Assembly (NCBI RefSeq): GCF_029850875.1
Contig: NZ_JAOVAM010000001.1
Span: forward strand, 1 to 64,000
Direction of reading: 5' to 3'
DNA: 64,000 nt
From: Rothia similimucilaginosa
Lineage (GTDB): Bacteria; Actinomycetota; Actinomycetes; Actinomycetales; Micrococcaceae
Notes under the pieces: generated by a model
The model's database searches: none
Told to the model about the DNA's origin: nothing
Seen by the model: only the letters and a program-made list of their open reading frames with translations
Made by a program: the position numbers and the translations under genes
Shown: one piece after another, positions 1 to 8,134 of the stretch
Position numbering within the stretch: the first letter of the stretch is position 1
Layout of the letters: every line of letters starts with the position of its first letter

Positions 1-82
1 TAAATTTGGGGGGGTTTTGCAAAACGGGCCCCCCGGTTTTGTTTACTCGCGGGGCCCCCACTTTTCTATGTTTGGTGCAGTT

Positions 83-117
83 CAGAACCGAACCAGAACT
101 AATTCAGAACCAGAACC
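83..117. repeat. Short CAGAAC repeats just downstream of pgl
   Basis: Four copies of CAGAAC begin at 83, 94, 105 and 111, directly after the pgl stop codon (pgl reads leftwards). The first three are spaced exactly 11 bases apart. Bases 1-82 also contain a 7-G run and GC-rich blocks rich in GGGCCCCC. No gene is visible in 1-117 and no clear terminator with a T run was found there. Confidence 0.5.
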
Positions 118-1209
118 TTACGGGCGGTTCTCAGGAGCCAACGACTCCTCTGTCGCAAAAATCAGGGTCTGCTTCTTACCGCGCGCACCCACCGCCGGGG
201 TTTCCAGCAGCAGCTGCGCGTTCAGATCCTCAGCGTCCAGCTTCGCGCCAGCCAGAAGGCGGCTGGTCGCATCCTGCTTATCCTCACCGGTGATGAGGAA
301 GAACACGTGACGCGAATTATTGATAATCGGCAGGGTCACCGACACACGCTCAGCCGGCGGCTTCGGCGAATCAGAAACCATCACGGTCACAGCCTTACCG
401 CCCTCAACCGGATCCTCCGGCAGACCGGTACCCAGCAGAACCTGCTTACGGCCCGGGAACAGGGAAGCAATATGACCATCCGGGCCCATGCCCAGCAGGG
501 TGATGTCAAAGACCGGTGCGGGCCACTGGCCACCACCGCAGCCTCCGCCGCCGCATCCGCAACCACCTGCGGGCTCAGAAGCCTCAGCGGCAGCGTCGAA
601 GTCTTCCAAGGTGGTCTCTTCGATGGACTGCTCGGGTGCGGAAGAACCACAACCGCCGCCACCACAACCACAGCTGCCAGAGCCGCCGTGCTCGTGACCT
701 GCACCGCCACCGTGACCGCCAGCCAGCGGCAGTTCGGTTGCGCCCTCAGGCATCTGCACGCTCATAGCCGGTGCGGAACCGGCGTAGTCGCGCATCTCAA
801 AGGCGTAGTGCTCGGCGGCAGCCTCAAGGCCGGTGAAAATATCGGACGGACCCATGCGGTGCACATTGTCTACGACCAGGCCGTGCGAAAGCAGGGGAGC
901 GAGCAGCACCTCAATAGCCTGACCGTCATTACGTTCGGGGCTGCGCTCGGGCACGTAACGCTCATCGGAGAACCAGAAGTGCACGCGGGACCAGTCGATA
1001 TTCTTCACACGCTCGTTCTCAGCCCACGCCTTCAAGGTAGCGATACCCATCGTGCCGCCGGTCAGCGAAATGTGGGCGATGGTGCGCTCAGAGAGCACGT
1101 GCTCAATGATGTCGAGGATCCGGGTCACCGCGTCTGCTGCGAGAGCCTCGCGGGTCGGGTGCGTCACCAGGGTAGGGGTGGATGCGCCCATGTTCTGAAT
1201 CTTAGGCAT
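118..1209 (-). CDS. pgl: 6-phosphogluconolactonase with a Gly/Cys/His-rich insertion
   Basis: Hydrolyses 6-phosphogluconolactone to 6-phosphogluconate, the second step of the oxidative pentose phosphate pathway, in the cytoplasm. The family pattern is clear: SLTGGTMG near residue 48, WSRVHFWFSDERYVP near 73-87 and LLGMGPDGHIASLFPG near 238-253. Residues ~150-229 are an insertion not normal for the family. It carries two CGCGGGGCG blocks (Cys 180, 182, 187 and Cys 217, 219, 224), histidines at 166, 172 and 174, and an acidic linker between. The protein is 363 residues, against roughly 230-260 for most homologues. The ATG overlaps the opcA stop by 8 bases and has a GGAGG ribosome site, so translation is coupled. 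Last gene of the tkt-to-pgl cluster. Confidence 0.93.
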   Translation of the reverse strand: MPKIQNMGASTPTLVTHPTREALAADAVTRILDIIEHVLSERTIAHISLTGGTMGIATLKAWAENERVKNIDWSRVHFWFSDERYVPERSPERNDGQAIEVLLAPLLSHGLVVDNVHRMGPSDIFTGLEAAAEHYAFEMRDYAGSAPAMSVQMPEGATELPLAGGHGGGAGHEHGGSGSCGCGGGGCGSSAPEQSIEETTLEDFDAAAEASEPAGGCGCGGGGCGGGQWPAPVFDITLLGMGPDGHIASLFPGRKQVLLGTGLPEDPVEGGKAVTVMVSDSPKPPAERVSVTLPIINNSRHVFFLITGEDKQDATSRLLAGAKLDAEDLNAQLLLETPAVGARGKKQTLIFATEESLAPENRP

Positions 1210-2188
1210 CGAAAACCTCCGGGTATTCTTCGAGATCCAGCATGTCTTCAGGCTGGCAGGTATCGTCCACGAGGGTTACGGTGCGCAGCGCCTGCTTCAG
1301 CACGTCACTGTAGGTGTCGTCCGGGTCGAGGCGGCGCAGCTCCTCAGAGATGCACTCGGCGAGGGTACGCACCGGCAACGCAATCTGCTGATCGGGTGCG
1401 TACGGGGTGGAAATAGTCGCCACGGAAATACCGGGGCGGAACATTGTCACGGAACCGTCTTCACGCTCAATGCTGACGCGGTACAGGCCGCGGTTTGCCG
1501 CACCGATGGTCGCGAGGTGTACGGGCGCTTCAAGCTTCCAACCGAGCCAAGTACCGAGCAGAACCACGGAGGGGGACTTGTCCGAACCCCACACAACCAC
1601 GCGGTGTACGGGGGAGGAAGGCATCTGCTCCAGGAGCGCAGCCAGCTGGGTACGCCACAGGGTGAGGCGGGTCCACGCCAGGTCGGTATCCCCGGCGCGG
1701 TACACCTCGGCGAGGTGCTTGAGAGCTTCCTTCGGATCCTCAGCGCGCGCAGAGTCGGTGATACGACGCTGAGCGATACGACCGATGGAGTGCTGTGCTG
1801 GGTTCTCCGGAACTGAGTGCGGCCACCAGACCACAATCGGGGAGTCAGGCAGTAGCAGACCGGAAATCAGTGCTTCAGTCGGGCGGGATGCGCTACCCCA
1901 ACCGCGCAGAACAATCATCTCGGATGCGCCAGTGTCGCCGCCAAGGTGGATTTCTGCATCCAACTGGTCGGGGTCGAGCGGGTCGTGGGAGATGTGTACG
2001 ATAATGCGGCTCGGGTGTTCGTGGGAGGCACGAATTGCGGCGCGCATTGCTTCGCGGGAATGGCCCTTTTCCGCGAGGACAACGAGGGTGAGTACTCGTC
2101 CGCTGCTGAGGCTACCGTTGTTGGCGCGCAACTGGCTCAGTTCCTTGTTGATGGCAGAAACGGTGGTGTTGTGCAGGTGCGAGATCAC
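1202..2188 (-). CDS. opcA: Glucose-6-phosphate dehydrogenase assembly protein OpcA
   Basis: OpcA is a cytoplasmic partner of Zwf that promotes activity or assembly of glucose-6-phosphate dehydrogenase in cyanobacteria and actinobacteria. The N-terminus has the family look (HLHNTTVSAINKELSQL, then GRVLTLVV) and the middle contains the conserved PIVVWWPHSVPENPA segment. I start it at GTG 2188, not at an ATG 60 bases upstream, because GTG overlaps the zwf stop as GTGA and gives the usual family N-terminus; the product is 328 residues. It lies between zwf and pgl and overlaps both, so all three are almost certainly one transcript. Confidence 0.92.
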   Translation of the reverse strand: MISHLHNTTVSAINKELSQLRANNGSLSSGRVLTLVVLAEKGHSREAMRAAIRASHEHPSRIIVHISHDPLDPDQLDAEIHLGGDTGASEMIVLRGWGSASRPTEALISGLLLPDSPIVVWWPHSVPENPAQHSIGRIAQRRITDSARAEDPKEALKHLAEVYRAGDTDLAWTRLTLWRTQLAALLEQMPSSPVHRVVVWGSDKSPSVVLLGTWLGWKLEAPVHLATIGAANRGLYRVSIEREDGSVTMFRPGISVATISTPYAPDQQIALPVRTLAECISEELRRLDPDDTYSDVLKQALRTVTLVDDTCQPEDMLDLEEYPEVFDA

Positions 2189-3732
2189 GGGCGCCTCCAA
2201 GCGCGGTTGTCGCGTTCGAGCATTTCGTGCGCTGAACGCGGACCCCACGAACCGGACTCGTAGGGTTCAGGCTTAATGCGGTTTTCTTCCCAATACTCTT
2301 CGAAGGGGTCGAGAATCTTCCAGGAGAGTTCAACTTCTTCGTGGCGGGGGAACAGCGGTGGTTCGCCGAGTAGAACGTCCAGGATGAGGCGTTCGTAGGC
2401 TTCGGGGGACTCTTCGGTGAAGGAGTGGCCGTAGCCGAAGTCCATGTTGACGTCGCGGATTTCCATCTGGGTGCCAGGGACCTTCGCAGCGAAGCGGATG
2501 GTCATACCCTCATCGGGCTGCACACGAATAACGACGGCGTTCTGGCCTGCCTGCAGGTTTTCGCTTTCGCCGAAGAGACGGTCGGAGGACTTCTTGAAGA
2601 CCACCGCGATTTCGGTGACGCGGCGGCCCAGGCGCTTACCGGCGCGCAGGTAGAAGGGGGTGCCTTCCCAACGGCGGTTTGCGATGGAGACCTTCAGCGC
2701 CGCAAAAGTTTCGGTGCGGGAGTCTGCAGGGATGTCATTTTCGTCGAAGAAGCCGTTGACGTGTTCTCCGCCCTGGTAGCCTGCAGCATACTGGCCGAGC
2801 GCGAAGGAGTTCGACAGATCGTCAATGCGGAGTGCTTCGAGGACCTTAGCTTTTTCGGCGCGCAGGTGCTTGGCATCGAGGCTGAGGGGCTCTTCCATAG
2901 CGGTGAGGGCGAGCAGCTGCAACAGATGGTTCTGGATGACGTCGCGGGCTGCACCCACGCCGTCGTAGTAGCCTGCGCGGGAGCCGATGCCGATGTCTTC
3001 GGCCATGGTGATCTGGACGTGGTCAACGTAGTTAGAGTTCCAGAGCGGTTCAAACATCTGGTTGGAGAAACGCATTGCCAGGATGTTCTGCACGGTTTCC
3101 TTGCCGAGGTAGTGGTCGATGCGGAACACTGCGTCGGGCGGGAAGACTGCCTCCACGATGGAGTTCAGTTCGCGTGCGCTTTCAAGGTTGTGACCGAAGG
3201 GCTTTTCGATGACCACGCGGCGCCAACCGTCGACGGGGTTGATGGTGTCGTTATCGCCGGATGCGAGGTCGTGTTCAGCGAGCTTGGTGAGAACCTGCTC
3301 GAATGCCTTTGGGGGAATCGACAGGTAGAATGCGTGGTTGCCGTGGGCACCACGCTCATCGAGTTCTGCGAGGGTGCTCTTGAGCTGTTCATAGGCTGCG
3401 TCGTCGTCGAAGGCACCTTCAACGAAGCGCATGCCCTGCTGGAACTGGTTCCACACATCCTCACGGAAGGGGGTACGGGCGTTTGCCTCAACAGATTCAC
3501 GCACGTAGGCGCGGAAGTCGTCATCGCTCCAGGGACGGCGGCCGAAGCCGACGAGGCCGAAGCTCGGGGGGAGCAAACCGCGGTTCATTAGATCGTATAC
3601 TGCCGGAAGCAGCTTCTTGCGGGCCAGGTCACCGGTTACGCCAAAGAAAACGAGCGCGGACGGCCCCGCAATGCGGGTAATGCGGCGGTCGCGAGTATCC
3701 CTGAGGGGGTTCGCTTCATGACCGTTAGTCAC
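2185..3732 (-). CDS. zwf: Glucose-6-phosphate 1-dehydrogenase
   Basis: Oxidises glucose 6-phosphate to 6-phosphogluconolactone with NADP, feeding NADPH and the pentose phosphate pathway. Visible motifs are the coenzyme loop GVTGDLA at residues 31-37, EKPFG at 176-180 and the active-site signature RIDHYLGKE at 204-212. The length of 515 residues matches the family. The reading frame stays open 45 codons further upstream, but GTG 3732 is preceded by AAAGGA with 7 bases spacing and gives the normal N-terminus, so it is the preferred start. The stop overlaps the opcA start by 4 bases. Confidence 0.95.
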   Translation of the reverse strand: MTNGHEANPLRDTRDRRITRIAGPSALVFFGVTGDLARKKLLPAVYDLMNRGLLPPSFGLVGFGRRPWSDDDFRAYVRESVEANARTPFREDVWNQFQQGMRFVEGAFDDDAAYEQLKSTLAELDERGAHGNHAFYLSIPPKAFEQVLTKLAEHDLASGDNDTINPVDGWRRVVIEKPFGHNLESARELNSIVEAVFPPDAVFRIDHYLGKETVQNILAMRFSNQMFEPLWNSNYVDHVQITMAEDIGIGSRAGYYDGVGAARDVIQNHLLQLLALTAMEEPLSLDAKHLRAEKAKVLEALRIDDLSNSFALGQYAAGYQGGEHVNGFFDENDIPADSRTETFAALKVSIANRRWEGTPFYLRAGKRLGRRVTEIAVVFKKSSDRLFGESENLQAGQNAVVIRVQPDEGMTIRFAAKVPGTQMEIRDVNMDFGYGHSFTEESPEAYERLILDVLLGEPPLFPRHEEVELSWKILDPFEEYWEENRIKPEPYESGSWGPRSAHEMLERDNRAWRRP

Positions 3733-3835
3733 AATATATTCCTTTGATTGCCTTGGTTGGTTCGTGCGGCGCGCGGTTCGTACCTTATTCGCACGGAGGG
3801 GATGCCGCATTCTGGAAGGTGTGTACCCTGTATTG

Positions 3836-3841
3836 TACCGG
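3836..3841 (-). promoter_or_regulatory. Candidate -10 box of zwf
   Basis: TACAAT on the minus strand, about 104 bases before the zwf GTG. No good -35 is seen at the normal distance, so this is only a candidate. If used, zwf has its own start inside the cluster with a leader of about 97 bases. Confidence 0.3.
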
Positions 3842-3862
3842 TTTTGACGGGACGATATGAGG

Positions 3863-3950
3863 AGCACCTAACCCGCCTAAATTCTCTGGGACGCTTCGGG
3901 CGGTGAAGCCCGGTGAGAATCTCTGCAAGAATCCGGGTGGGTTGGGTGCT
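3863..3950. other. Long-range inverted repeat with nested hairpins between tal and zwf
   Basis: 3863-3877 pairs with 3936-3950 over 15 bp. Read as plus-strand RNA the only non-Watson-Crick positions are two G-U wobbles; read as minus-strand RNA these become A-C mismatches. Inside, ATTCTC (3881-3886) pairs with GAGAAT (3915-3920), enclosing GCTTC/GAAGC (3893-3897, 3905-3909). The wobble pattern favours a plus-strand RNA, although the neighbouring genes are minus strand. It may be a tal-end structure, a small RNA or a DNA-level element. Confidence 0.4.
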
Positions 3951-4043
3951 TACCAACATATACGTGAGGTGGTGCGTATCCGTAGCGGTAGGTAGCGCGC
4001 TACAGTTGAGCAGCTGTTGAATGTCAGCAGCTAATGGGTATGG

Positions 4044-5147
4044 TTACTTGGCCTGCTCAAGCGCCTTACGGACGGTCTGCAGCACTTCTTCCCAGGAAAC
4101 GTCGAACTTGGACAGGCCCTCAATCTCGAGCTTCTCTACGACCTCGGTGTAGGAGACACCTGCGGCACCAATAGCGTCCAGAACCTTGTTGGATTCGGAG
4201 TAATTCGGCACGATGGTGTTGCCGGTGATTTCACCGTGGTCAGCAACAGCGTTCAGGGTTGCCTCGGGCATGGTGTTCACGGTATTGGGTGCGACCAGGC
4301 CAGTGACGTACAGGGTGTCCGGCAGCGAAGGGTCCTTCACACCGGTGGATGCCCACAGCGGGCGCTGTACGTTCGCGCCGTGTGCCTGCAGGCGTGCCCA
4401 ACGCTGGGAGGAGAACATTTCCTCGAACACCTCGTAGGCGAGGCGTGCATTTGCCAGACCTGCCTTGCCCTTAAGCTGCGCAGCGTCGCCGCCGGCAGCT
4501 TCGAGGCGCGCATCAATTTCGGTGTCTACGCGGGAGACAAAGAAGGATGCGACCGAGTGGATGGTGGACAGGTCCTTACCGTTTTCCAGCGCCTGCTCCA
4601 GGCCGAGCATGTAGGCGTTGATGACCTCTCGGTAGCGGGTCAGGGAGAAAATCAGGGTCACGTTCACGCTGATGCCAGCAGCCAGGGTCTCAGCGATGGG
4701 ACGCAGGCCTTCCTGGGTTGCAGGAATCTTGATCATGACGTTTTCGCGGCCCACACGCTCGTAGAGTTCATGTGCCATCTTGACGGTGCCTTCGGCGTCG
4801 CGTGCCAGGCGAGGGTCAACCTCGATGGAGACGCGGCCGTCAAAACCGTTGGATGCCTTATAGACGGGTGCGAATACGTCGCAGGCTGCGCGTACGTCGT
4901 CGCAGGTCGCGGCGAAGACTGCCTCTTCAACGCTTGCGCCGACTGCGGCAAGTTCACGCATCTGTTCAGCGTATGCGGCACCCTTGGCGAGCGCACCAGC
5001 GAAGATGGTGGGGTTGGTGGTCACACCGACGACATTGTGGGTCTCGATGAGTTCGGCGAGGTTGCCGCTGGTCAGACGCTCACGGGAGAGGTCGTCAAGC
5101 CAGATGGAGACGCCAGCGTCGGAAAGCTTTTGAGTGGACTCAGACAT
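4044..5147 (-). CDS. tal: Transaldolase
   Basis: Moves a dihydroxyacetone unit between sugar phosphates in the non-oxidative pentose phosphate pathway, working with transketolase next door. The family motif GVTTNPTIF is at residues 41-49 and the Schiff-base lysine lies in [12 protein letters not shown] (Lys140). Length is 367 residues, normal for the actinobacterial type. The ATG at 5147 has a GAAGG ribosome site 7-8 bases away. It sits 176 bases after tkt, with a strong hairpin between them that may tune the relative amounts of the two enzymes. Confidence 0.95.
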   Translation of the reverse strand: MSESTQKLSDAGVSIWLDDLSRERLTSGNLAELIETHNVVGVTTNPTIFAGALAKGAAYAEQMRELAAVGASVEEAVFAATCDDVRAACDVFAPVYKASNGFDGRVSIEVDPRLARDAEGTVKMAHELYERVGRENVMIKIPATQEGLRPIAETLAAGISVNVTLIFSLTRYREVINAYMLGLEQALENGKDLSTIHSVASFFVSRVDTEIDARLEAAGGDAAQLKGKAGLANARLAYEVFEEMFSSQRWARLQAHGANVQRPLWASTGVKDPSLPDTLYVTGLVAPNTVNTMPEATLNAVADHGEITGNTIVPNYSESNKVLDAIGAAGVSYTEVVEKLEIEGLSKFDVSWEEVLQTVRKALEQAK

Positions 5148-5210
5148 GTGAAAACCTTCGATTCTTTGTCAGAAATAAAATTTGGATAACGGTAAAAAAC
5201 TGCCGGGGTT

Positions 5211-5250
5211 GGGTAGGCTCCGGCTCAGTAATATGAGCCGGAGCCTACCC
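5211..5250 (-). terminator. Perfect 17-bp inverted repeat between tkt and tal
   Basis: Bases 5211-5227 are an exact inverted copy of 5234-5250 around a 6-base loop. In the tkt-to-tal direction a TTTTTT run begins about 10 bases after the stem, which is further than in a standard intrinsic terminator. It could partly terminate tkt transcripts or protect an mRNA end. Confidence 0.55.
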
Positions 5251-5323
5251 GTCGTTCACCACAACCACCTCATATATGTGCCCTAAGAGGGTGCATACTT
5301 AGACGGATGTGGTGGACAAAGTT

Positions 5324-7426
5324 TTATTTTGCTGCCTCGATGGATTCCTTAGCGGCAGCCACGACAGCTTCCGAGGTGATACCGAATTCGCGGTACAGGG
5401 TCTTTGCATCGGCGGAGGCACCGAAGTGCTCTATAGATACGGCGCGGCCGGCGGTGCCGAGTAGGTCGTACCAGCTCATTGCCAGGCCAGCCTCAACGGA
5501 GACACGGGCGGCAACCGAGGAGGGCAGAACCGACTCGCGGTATTCTGCGTCCTGCTCAGCGAACCACTCACGCGAAGGCATGGAAACCACGCGAGCGGCG
5601 ATGCCCTGCTCTGAGAGAGTTGCGCGGGCCTGAATGGCCAGCTCAACCTCAGAACCGGTAGCGATCAGGATGACGTCCGGGGTGCCCTCGGTATCAGCCA
5701 TGATGTAGCCGCCGCGTGCGGTGCCCTCAGCGGAAGCGAACTTTTCGCCCTCAGCGTCTGCATGCACGTCTTCGCGAGCCCAGACGGGCAGGTTCTGGCG
5801 GGAGAGTACGATACCTGCGGGGCGATCGGACTTCTCCAGGATGGTGCGCCATGCGACGGCGGTTTCGTTAGCGTCCGCGGGGCGAACCACGTCGAAGCCG
5901 GGGATAGCGCGCAGGGCGGAGAGGTGCTCGATCGGCTGGTGGGTGGGGCCGTCCTCGCCCACACCAATGGAATCGTGGGTCCACACGTACACTGAGGGAA
6001 CGCCCATCAGTGCGGAGAGGCGAACAGCCGGGCGCTGGTAGTCGGAGAACACGAAGAAGGTGCCCGAGAATGCGCGGGTGGGGGAGGAGAGCACAATACC
6101 GTTAACGATTGCTGCGGCAGCATGCTCACGAATACCGAAGTGCAGCACACGGCCGTAGGGGTTGCCGGTCCAGTCTTCGGTGCTGCGCGATGCCGGGTTG
6201 AAGGACTCTGCACCCTTGATAGTGGTCAGGTTTGAGCCAGCGAGGTCAGCGGAGCCGCCCCATAGTTCGGGGAAGGTGTCAGCAATAGCGTTGATGACAG
6301 TGCCGGATGCCGCACGGGTTGCCACGGAGGTGCCAGCCTCGAACACGGGGAAAGCACCCTTGTAATCTGCGGGCAGTTCGCCTGCAACGAGGCGCCTGTA
6401 CAGTTCGGAGCGTTCAGGGTTTGCCTTGGCCCATGCCTCGAACTTCTCGTCCCATGCCTTGTGCGCCGCTGCGCCGCGCTCAACAAGCTGGCGGGTGTGT
6501 GCCAGCACGTTCTCCTCAATGAAGAAGCTCTTGGCGGGGTCAAAGCCGAGCAGTTCCTTAGTGGCAGCAACCTCATCGGCGCCGAGCTTGGAACCGTGTA
6601 CTGCGCCGGTGTTCTGCTTAGTGGGGGCGGGGTAGCCGATGACGGTGCGCAGCTCAATGAAGGAGGGCTTGTCGGTGACAGCCTTCGCACGCTCAATAGC
6701 GGCGTACAGTTCTGCGACGTCCTCAACGTAGTCGCCGGTGCGGGTCCAGTCCACTCGCTGAACATCCCAGCCATAGGACTCGTAGCGCTTTGCTACATCC
6801 TCGGTGAATGCAACGTCGGTGTCCTCCTCAATGGAGATGTGGTTGCGGTCCCAGACGACAATCAGGTTGCCGAGCTCCTGGTGACCTGCGAGCGCGCACG
6901 CCTCGGCGGTGACGCCTTCCTGAACGTCACCCTCGGAGGCGATGACGTAGACGTGGTGATCGAAGGGGGAGGTGCCCGGTGCTGCTTCGGGGTCGAACAT
7001 GCCGCGCATACGGCGCTGTGCGTAGGCGAAGCCAACGGCGGATGCCAGGCCCTGGCCGAGCGGGCCGGTGGTGATTTCTACACCCTTGGTGTGCTTGTAT
7101 TCGGGGTGGCCGGGGGTGAGAGCACCCCAGGTGCGCAGGGCTTCCAGATCGCTCATTTCCAGGCCGTAGCCGCCGAGGAACAGCTGAGTGTACAGGGTGA
7201 GGGAGGTATGGCCGGGGGAGAGGATGAAGCGGTCACGGCCTTCCCAGCGGTCGTCGGCGGGATCCTGGTTCATGATCTTCTGGAAGAGTAGGTATGCGAC
7301 CGGAGCCAGACTCATTGCGGTTCCGGGGTGACCGGATCCGACCTTTTCTACGGCGTCTGCAGCGAGGATACGTGCGGTATCTACGGCGCGCTGGTCGGTT
7401 TCTGTCCACTGGAAGTTCTCTGCCAC
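5324..7426 (-). CDS. tkt: Transketolase
   Basis: Thiamine-diphosphate enzyme that transfers two-carbon units between sugar phosphates. The 700-residue protein has the N-terminal GHPGTAMSLAP segment, a cofactor region around SEGDVQEGVTAEA, the catalytic-glutamate signature FGIREHAAAA and a C-terminal domain with LIATGSEVELAI. The start is GTG 7426 with AAAGGA 7 bases upstream. It is the first gene of the tkt-tal-zwf-opcA-pgl cluster, whose order matches other actinobacteria. Upstream lies a long gene-free region with operator-like features. Confidence 0.96.
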   Translation of the reverse strand: MAENFQWTETDQRAVDTARILAADAVEKVGSGHPGTAMSLAPVAYLLFQKIMNQDPADDRWEGRDRFILSPGHTSLTLYTQLFLGGYGLEMSDLEALRTWGALTPGHPEYKHTKGVEITTGPLGQGLASAVGFAYAQRRMRGMFDPEAAPGTSPFDHHVYVIASEGDVQEGVTAEACALAGHQELGNLIVVWDRNHISIEEDTDVAFTEDVAKRYESYGWDVQRVDWTRTGDYVEDVAELYAAIERAKAVTDKPSFIELRTVIGYPAPTKQNTGAVHGSKLGADEVAATKELLGFDPAKSFFIEENVLAHTRQLVERGAAAHKAWDEKFEAWAKANPERSELYRRLVAGELPADYKGAFPVFEAGTSVATRAASGTVINAIADTFPELWGGSADLAGSNLTTIKGAESFNPASRSTEDWTGNPYGRVLHFGIREHAAAAIVNGIVLSSPTRAFSGTFFVFSDYQRPAVRLSALMGVPSVYVWTHDSIGVGEDGPTHQPIEHLSALRAIPGFDVVRPADANETAVAWRTILEKSDRPAGIVLSRQNLPVWAREDVHADAEGEKFASAEGTARGGYIMADTEGTPDVILIATGSEVELAIQARATLSEQGIAARVVSMPSREWFAEQDAEYRESVLPSSVAARVSVEAGLAMSWYDLLGTAGRAVSIEHFGASADAKTLYREFGITSEAVVAAAKESIEAAK

Positions 7427-7618
7427 GTGGGTGTCCTTTCACAATGTGAGTGGATGCGCCAGCAGGCTTGTGCTAGCGCGCTGTCCGTTGGGTGTAACGT
7501 GCCTTCGGGCGTGCTTATTCCCGCGCCGGGAGGTACCCCGGTAGGTGCGGTGAGCTGGGAGGTTTGTTTCGACCCTTTTGTTTTAACAGGATAGTTCAGG
7601 AGGCGGGATGATCCGATG

Positions 7619-7638
7619 TGTGAATGCAGACATTCACA
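7619..7638. promoter_or_regulatory. Operator-like perfect palindrome upstream of tkt
   Basis: TGTGAATG and CATTCACA are exact inverted copies separated by CAGA. The size and symmetry fit a dimeric repressor site. It lies about 190 bases before the tkt start and 18 bases from the 12-G run. No cognate regulator can be named from sequence alone. Confidence 0.45.
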
Positions 7639-7656
7639 GGATGATACGGGGATGGC

Positions 7657-7668
7657 GGGGGGGGGGGG
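7657..7668. repeat. 12-G homopolymer
   Basis: Twelve consecutive Gs in the region upstream of tkt. Runs this long usually vary in length between cells through polymerase slippage. No promoter spacer or coding frame obviously depends on it, so an effect is uncertain. Confidence 0.8.
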
Positions 7669-7843
7669 TAATGCGAGGGTAAAGCGGGGGTGATGTGCCG
7701 TTATGGTGCAGGTTGTGGGGGTCTGTGCGGAGTTCGCGGTGTATATCTGAGCTGCATTTCTGAGCTTGTGGCTGAATATTGTTCAGTTTCGTAACATTTT
7801 TGTGTAATTGGTGAAGCTCATGTCAAGGTTGAGTAGCAAAGTT

Positions 7844-8066
7844 GTAGACCGAAACAGTGGTTGGGTCGGTCTACATCTCGGTGATTGAAGCCCCTCTTCC
7901 GCGTGGAAACCGTCGATTATCTTACTGTGGTTGTGAGATAAAAGGTTCTGGAGAAGAGGGCTTTTATTTCGTCCCGTAGCGTGTGTATTGTACGCGATCT
8001 AAGGGACGAAAGGTCAGTGTATAGGGCGCCGGATATGATCGGAACATATCCGGCGCCCACCTTTTT
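7844..8066 (+). ncRNA. Candidate structured RNA of four consecutive hairpins
   Basis: Four hairpins follow one another. H1 is GTAGACCGA/TCGGTCTAC (7844-7852, 7866-7874). H2 is AAGCCCCTCTTC with GAAGAGGGCTT (7888-7899, 7953-7963), with an inner TTATCT/AGATAA stem and a following TTTTATTT. H3 is TTTCGTCCC/GGGACGAAA (7967-7975, 8003-8011). H4 is a 14-bp terminator stem. No protein frame fits. It does not show the conserved cores of tmRNA, RNase P RNA or SRP RNA that I can recognise. It may be a small RNA or several processed ones. Confidence 0.4.
8024..8066 (+). terminator. Intrinsic terminator (plus strand)
   Basis: A 14-bp perfect stem, 8024-8037 with 8045-8058, and a 7-base loop, followed by ACCTTTTT on the plus strand. 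The T run is on the plus side only, so it ends a plus-strand transcript coming from the gene-free region. It is not the expected terminator of the minus-strand exporter genes. Confidence 0.7.
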
Positions 8067-8134
8067 AACCTGCTTTTAACCTGTGATGACAAGAAGCGCT
8101 GTCTGCTCTTGTATTGTCTGCATTTACGCTGCTG

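Larger units (their letters stand above)
3733..4043. other. 311-base gap between tal and zwf
   Basis: No gene is visible here. It contains a possible zwf promoter near 3836-3841, a long-range 15-bp inverted repeat at 3863-3877 and 3936-3950 (described separately), and a weaker imperfect hairpin shortly after the tal stop near 4010-4032 (AGCTGTTG pairing with CAGCAGCT) that lacks a T run. Confidence 0.5.
7427..7843. other. Gene-free region upstream of tkt
   Basis: No convincing gene. A short open frame on the plus strand (7328-7594) overlaps the tkt start and lacks a ribosome site. The stretch holds a perfect palindrome (7619-7638), a 12-G run (7657-7668) and AT-richer sequence around 7740-7830 that may hold promoters for the hairpin-rich RNA that follows. 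Confidence 0.5.

Noticed and set aside
2425-3591. A 388-codon open frame on the plus strand, antisense to zwf
   Set aside because: It mirrors zwf codon structure, has no ribosome site and no family resemblance; long antisense frames are expected in GC-rich coding DNA.
3895-3950. Cobalamin riboswitch
   Set aside because: Only a short core-like string is present; the conserved B12-box and downstream stems are absent, and no suitable gene follows on that strand.
7328-7594. Plus-strand frame of 88 codons at the tkt start
   Set aside because: It overlaps the tkt start, has no ribosome site and shows no similarity.
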